Shown piece after piece: positions 58,066-64,000 of a DNA stretch of 64,000 bases. Position 1 is the first letter of the stretch; each line of letters starts with the position of its first letter. The stretch comes from Aquabacter spiritensis (GTDB lineage Bacteria; Pseudomonadota; Alphaproteobacteria; Rhizobiales; Xanthobacteraceae). Location of the stretch: NCBI RefSeq assembly GCF_004346185.1, contig NZ_SMAI01000008.1, positions 62,001 to 126,000 on the forward strand. The letters are read 5' to 3'. The position numbers and the translations under genes were made by a program. Below the pieces are notes generated by a model. The model was not told the origin of the DNA, did no database searches, and worked only from the letters and a program-made list of their open reading frames with translations.

Positions 58066-60641
58066 CCCGGCACCCGGAACGTCATGTCGTTGGGATGCAG
58101 GTTCGGGCTGTAGAAAGGATCGCGCAGGTAGAAGTTCGGATGGGCCAGATCGAGGCGGCGCTTCTCCGCCTTCAGACGCGCGAATTTCTCGGCGCTCTTC
58201 AAATCGTCGCCCCGGCTCAGCGATTCGTGGTGCAGCAGTTCGACCGAGGAGCACACGACGTTGAACAGGCCCACTTCGACGAGGCGGAAGCACAGTTCAA
58301 CATCGTTATAGGCCACCGGGAATGTTTCGTCGAAGCCGCCGATCCGCTCGAACTTCGCACGTTCGATCATCAGGCAGGCACCGGTCACGGCAATCCAGTT
58401 GTGCTCGACGAGATTGCGGGCGAAATAACCCGGCTCCCGCGCCTCGCAGTTCAAGAACGCATGGTTCGGGCCATCCGAGAGATTGAGCACACCACCGTGC
58501 TGGACCCGCAGCGTATCGGGATAGAGAAGTTTGGCACCGACCGCCCCGATATGGTCGCGCTGCGCGAATCCGCCCATGCGCTCCAGCCAGTCCGGCGAAC
58601 GAACCTCGGTGTCGTCGTTCAGAAACAGCAGCAGCTCACCCTCGGCGTGGCGCACGCCGACATTGTTCAGCTCGGAGAAATTGAACGGCTTGTCGTGCCG
58701 GACCACCGTGATGCCCGGCAGGCGCCGCATCCGTTCGAGCGCGGAAAGCGTCGCCGGCTGCGAGGATCCGTTGTCGAGAATGACGATTTCGTAGCGGCGA
58801 TAGGTGCTGCGGCCCCGGATTGATGCGATGCAGCGATCGAGCACCGCCTCATTGTCCTTCGTGGGAATGATGATGGAGACGAGCGGGGTGCCGACGAGGT
58901 CGTAGCGGACCCGGAAATAGCCCGGCAGGTCTTCGACCGGCTCGAGATCGCCGGCAAGCCCGCGACGTCTGAGGGCATCGAGACGCAGGGCGCGCGAGGC
59001 GGTCAGCGCGGCCGGCTTGGCATTGAAATCGGCCGCGGCCGAACTCGGAATCATCCGCCAGTGATACAGGATCTTCGGAATGTGCGCGATTTTGCGCGCC
59101 TGTTCGGTGATCCGGAGCACGAGATCCCAATCCTGCGACCCGTCATATTCGGATCGCAGCAGGCCGACTTCGTCCAGCAAGGCCCGCCGCACGCAGGAGA
59201 CGTGGCACGTATACATCGTGCTCATCATCGTGTCGGGCGACCAGTCCGGCTTGAACAAGGGGGACACGAAGGCGCCGTCGGGGGCGATCTTGTCTTCGTC
59301 GCTATAGAGATAATCGGGGGACTCGCGGTGGATGCAGCGGGCGAGTTCGTAGAGACAATCCTCGGTCAGTTCGTCGTCATGGTCCAGAAAGACCACGTAA
59401 TCGCCCTGCGCCACGGCGATGCCGGCATTGGTCGCGCCGGCAATGCCGCGATTGTCGTCGAGTTGGAGCTTAAGGATGCGCGGGTCGGAAAGCCGCGCCA
59501 TCTCCGTCCGGACCTCGGGCTGCGGGCTCTTGTCGTCGACGAGGATCAGTTCCCAGTCGGGATACCATTGCGCATCGACCGAGGCGACGAGGCGACGGAA
59601 CAGGTCCGGCGGCGTGTTGTAGAGCGGCACCACGATCGAAAACCGCGGCGGCGACGCCAGGTCCGCGCGCCAATCGTCGAAATCCTGCGGCTTGCGCGGT
59701 GGAACATAGGTATAGCCGGCGGGATCGATGGCGATTTCGTACCGTCCTGCCCGTGACGCCAAAGGCGCTCCCTCGGAGCGTGGAGAGGGTCGGAACGCCA
59801 GATAGCTGTCTGCGAACGCGCCGCGGCTCAGTGCGAAATAAGTCGCTGCGGCCCGGCGCACGGCTTGCGTATCTGCCGTCGCGCTGGTCCCGACCAGTCG
59901 GCGCAAGGTCCGCGTCCAGCGCGGACCGTCCGCACGCATGCGCGCCTTCCCGGCACCGGCTTGCGCCGCGAGGAAGTGCGCGAGCGGGGAGCCATCTGCT
60001 TCCAGATCCGGGTGGGCGGCCCGATAGGCGGCCGGGTCAAAGGCCGCATTGGGGCGGCGCCCCTCGGCCTCGCCGGCGAGGATATAATGCACCAGAGGGT
60101 TTTCTCCGCCGCGCGCAATGTCCTCGTACGTGCGCAGATAGAACCCGGAATCGAAGAACGGGTTCGGCTTGCATCCCTCGAACCCACCACGCAGCAGATA
60201 GTCGACGACCGGCTCGACCTGGGGGTTGTCGGGATGCTCGCGCCGGTAAAAGTCGCGGTCAAAAAAGCCCGACGCCTCCAAGAGGCGGCAGCGGATCGCC
60301 AGTTCGTCCGTGCTGTAACGGCGCAGGAGAAGGGCAAAAATGCCGCGCAAGCCGCGCCGAGCGGCGAGGAAGCGATGTTGCGCGAACCGCGTGACCACCG
60401 CGCGCCGGGCACGCTCCGTACTGGCCTCGGCGACGGCTTGGGCGAGCCGGCGCGACAGCGCCTCGCGTTCGGCCAGGTGCCAGGCATCGAAGGCCGCGCG
60501 CTCGGCCGCAAACTGTTCTTCCGCCGCGCGCAGGCCCTCCCGCAGCGCGGACAAGTCCTCTGCTGCCGAGGACGCGGACATTTCCGTCCCGTTTTGCGGC
60601 TTATCGAGCGCGCCCGCCGGTTGTTTCGAAGTCGTCGCCAT
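58062..60641 (-). CDS. Large glycosyltransferase with two GT2 domains
   Basis: An 859-residue cytoplasmic protein. A coiled coil (about 25-75) is followed by three copies of a motif of the form FD..Y...(Y/H)PD...NP..HYL..G..EGR.P, seen at EPVVDYLLRGGFEG and PLVHYILAGEAEGRRPN. Two GT-A glycosyltransferase domains come next: FSIVVPLYNTPPDLFRRLVAS with FLDHDDELTEDCL, and VSIIIPTKDNEAVLDRCIAS with FLNDDTEVRSPDWLERMGG. It probably builds a surface polysaccharide. The sugars are unknown. It is transcribed with the downstream COG5610-like gene. The 300-bp gap upstream shows no other gene. Confidence 0.9.
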   Translation of the reverse strand: MATTSKQPAGALDKPQNGTEMSASSAAEDLSALREGLRAAEEQFAAERAAFDAWHLAEREALSRRLAQAVAEASTERARRAVVTRFAQHRFLAARRGLRGIFALLLRRYSTDELAIRCRLLEASGFFDRDFYRREHPDNPQVEPVVDYLLRGGFEGCKPNPFFDSGFYLRTYEDIARGGENPLVHYILAGEAEGRRPNAAFDPAAYRAAHPDLEADGSPLAHFLAAQAGAGKARMRADGPRWTRTLRRLVGTSATADTQAVRRAAATYFALSRGAFADSYLAFRPSPRSEGAPLASRAGRYEIAIDPAGYTYVPPRKPQDFDDWRADLASPPRFSIVVPLYNTPPDLFRRLVASVDAQWYPDWELILVDDKSPQPEVRTEMARLSDPRILKLQLDDNRGIAGATNAGIAVAQGDYVVFLDHDDELTEDCLYELARCIHRESPDYLYSDEDKIAPDGAFVSPLFKPDWSPDTMMSTMYTCHVSCVRRALLDEVGLLRSEYDGSQDWDLVLRITEQARKIAHIPKILYHWRMIPSSAAADFNAKPAALTASRALRLDALRRRGLAGDLEPVEDLPGYFRVRYDLVGTPLVSIIIPTKDNEAVLDRCIASIRGRSTYRRYEIVILDNGSSQPATLSALERMRRLPGITVVRHDKPFNFSELNNVGVRHAEGELLLFLNDDTEVRSPDWLERMGGFAQRDHIGAVGAKLLYPDTLRVQHGGVLNLSDGPNHAFLNCEAREPGYFARNLVEHNWIAVTGACLMIERAKFERIGGFDETFPVAYNDVELCFRLVEVGLFNVVCSSVELLHHESLSRGDDLKSAEKFARLKAEKRRLDLAHPNFYLRDPFYSPNLHPNDMTFRVPG

Positions 60642-60944
60642 CGCCCCCGCACCCGCCCGTCAACAACCGCCGGCCCGGAGAAGCCTGCCCGGGCGGTGCG
60701 GGGCGCGCAAAGAGAGGGCGCCGATGCGGAACGCGGTCGTCCCGGCCCTGTCCGCGCGACAGATGCGGTCTGTCACGCGGCGGCGGTGCCCTGCGAGTCG
60801 CATTTGTCGGCCCGTCGAATGCGATCCGCACTCATCCGCGGTGGTCATGTGTCCCGCCCATCCGGCAACAGATGCTCATAGTCATTCCGCAAAAACATTA
60901 ACGCCCGCCGAAGCGGGCGTCTGCCGAATGGGTGCTGCGCCGCG
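60642..60944. other. Gap between the glycosyltransferase and ftsH genes
   Basis: A 303-bp region with no supported gene. It holds the promoter side of the glycosyltransferase gene (not identified) and the ftsH terminator at 60891-60920. Confidence 0.5.
60891..60920 (-). terminator. Rho-independent terminator of ftsH
   Basis: On the minus strand: ACGCCCGC (60920-60913), TTCG loop, GCGGGCGT (60908-60901), then TAATGTTTTT. Confidence 0.85.
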
Positions 60945-62870
<1,926 letters not shown>

Positions 62871-62965
62871 TGATCCCTCACGGGGACCACATCGGCCGCG
62901 CCTTCGTTCGATTTCCGCCGTCCTCGGCGGGTTTCGCGCGATGCCGCTCCCGTTGCGTCCGTGGC

Positions 62966-64000
62966 CTAATCTAGGTGCCGGGTGGTTGCTTGCCAAGGAT
63001 GCGTGTCGACATCACGGCGAATTTGAGAGCCGGAGCATTTTTCGCGCGGCGGCGCCGGCCGCACCCGGATCGTGCCGGCGGCATGGGTGATCTGCGCCCC
63101 CGCGAGGGTTCGACCGAACCGCGCGCCCCGGCCGAGGGCCGCCAGCAGCCCGGCATGCAGGCGTTCGGCCTTGCCCAGCTCAGGCTCGCCTTCGGTCGCC
63201 TGGGCGCGAACGGCATCTAGAAGCACGCGCAGGGAAATCTCCTCCGGGAGCGCGGCAAAACCGGCGCCGTCGAAGGCGAGCGTGCCGTCGGGCCGCATCG
63301 CGCGGCAGCGTGCGGCCGCCTCTTCGGCGAGGGTGGCGAGGGCGGCGTCGGCCCGTGCGGCGCGGCGCGCGAACGCCGCCAGCCGCGGGGCGTCGAGCCC
63401 TTCCGCCGCCAGAGCCGCGGCAATCGCCCGCAGGCGCGGCCGCGTGAACCGCGGATCGCGATTGCCGGGATCCTCCGCGAAATCGACCCCGGCGCGCCGG
63501 ACCTCCGCCACCAGCCGGGCCTTGGGAATGTCCAGGAAGGGTCGCACCAGAGCGAGCGCCCCCATGCGGGACACGGGGCGCATCGCCGCGAGGCCGGCGA
63601 GGCCGGAGCCCCGTGCCAGGCGCAGCAGCACCGTCTCGGCCTGATCGTCGCGGGTATGGGCCAAGGCCAGCGCCGTGGCGCCGCGCGACGCGGCATGGCG
63701 CGCGAGGAGGCCGTACCGCGCCGCCCGCGCCGCCGCCGGGATGCCGCTGCGCGGCTTTTCGCCCATCCAGTCCAGCACCGCGTGAGACAGGCCCAAACGG
63801 CGGCACACCGCGCCCACAGATCGCGCCTCCGCAGCGGATTCGGGGCGCAGGCGATGGTCGACGGTCGCGACGCTCAAGTCCGGCCCCGCCGCCCGGCCGG
63901 CGCGCCAGGCATGCGCGAGAAGCAGCAAGGCCGTGGAATCCGGGCCGCCGGAGACTGCGAGAAGAACGCGCGCGTGACATTGGAAGGGCAGAAAGAGCCG
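62966..64000 (-). CDS. tilS: tRNA(Ile)-lysidine synthase TilS (partial, N-terminus beyond window)
   Basis: The 344 C-terminal residues of TilS, which uses ATP and lysine to change the wobble C of tRNA-Ile(CAU) to lysidine. The PP-loop ATP-binding motif SGGPDS lies within 24 codons of the window edge (in [18 protein letters not shown]), so only a short N-terminal piece is missing. Further family sequence: [51 protein letters not shown] and [18 protein letters not shown]. The frame is open to position 64000. It is upstream of ftsH. Confidence 0.93.
   Translation of the reverse strand, partial: RLFLPFQCHARVLLAVSGGPDSTALLLLAHAWRAGRAAGPDLSVATVDHRLRPESAAEARSVGAVCRRLGLSHAVLDWMGEKPRSGIPAAARAARYGLLARHAASRGATALALAHTRDDQAETVLLRLARGSGLAGLAAMRPVSRMGALALVRPFLDIPKARLVAEVRRAGVDFAEDPGNRDPRFTRPRLRAIAAALAAEGLDAPRLAAFARRAARADAALATLAEEAAARCRAMRPDGTLAFDGAGFAALPEEISLRVLLDAVRAQATEGEPELGKAERLHAGLLAALGRGARFGRTLAGAQITHAAGTIRVRPAPPREKCSGSQIRRDVDTHPWQATTRHLD

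Overview
The window is chromosomal DNA from a high-GC alphaproteobacterium, most likely of the order Hyphomicrobiales (Rhizobiales). The best evidence is a complete NepR/EcfG/PhyR general stress response set, a small heat-shock protein paired with a DUF1150 protein, tilS next to ftsH, and several TRAP transporters with FCD-type GntR regulators. I could not fix the genus. I saw no tRNA, rRNA, insertion sequence, prophage or CRISPR array.

Region 1 (1-9.2 kb) is a hexuronate catabolism locus: a DctPQM TRAP transporter, altronate dehydratase UxaA, uronate isomerase UxaC, a UxuB-type reductase, and two FCD GntR regulators. A palindrome overlaps the promoter of the second regulator.

Region 2 (9.2-21.6 kb) looks like one catabolic regulon for an unidentified amide or N-rich compound. 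It holds a third FCD GntR regulator, a branched-chain-type ABC importer whose permease and both ATPases are fused in one polypeptide, a cytosine-deaminase-like amidohydrolase, an amidase resembling plant AMI1 (indole-3-acetamide hydrolase), a second TRAP transporter and a GAF-domain protein. Near-identical sites built on ATCGTATAC lie before the regulator, the ABC operon and the TRAP operon. The 540-bp leader of the amidase can fold into a three-way junction.

Region 3 (21.6-39 kb) is a stress island. It carries a glycan-related gene pair, otsB-otsA (trehalose), small membrane and lipoprotein genes, a transglutaminase, NepR, sigma factor EcfG, a KGG-repeat protein, a HisKA_2 histidine kinase with a degraded ATPase domain, PhyR and a large hybrid kinase. 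I found eight exact EcfG-type promoters (GGAAC, 16 or 17 bases, CGTT) and three one-base variants. One variant precedes a candidate small RNA of about 70 nt.

Region 4 (39-50 kb) is mixed: a TerB-like protein, a glutamine amidotransferase, a CHASE3 hybrid kinase with its response regulator, a sugar-phosphate isomerase-like protein, a glutamate-synthase-like FMN protein, a large MscS channel, Hsp20 and DUF1150.

Region 5 (50-57 kb) is an RND efflux operon with a divergent LysR regulator. Its first gene encodes an alpha/beta-hydrolase-fold protein that has lost its nucleophile. Region 6 (57-64 kb) holds two glycan-assembly genes, then ftsH and a tilS cut by the window edge.
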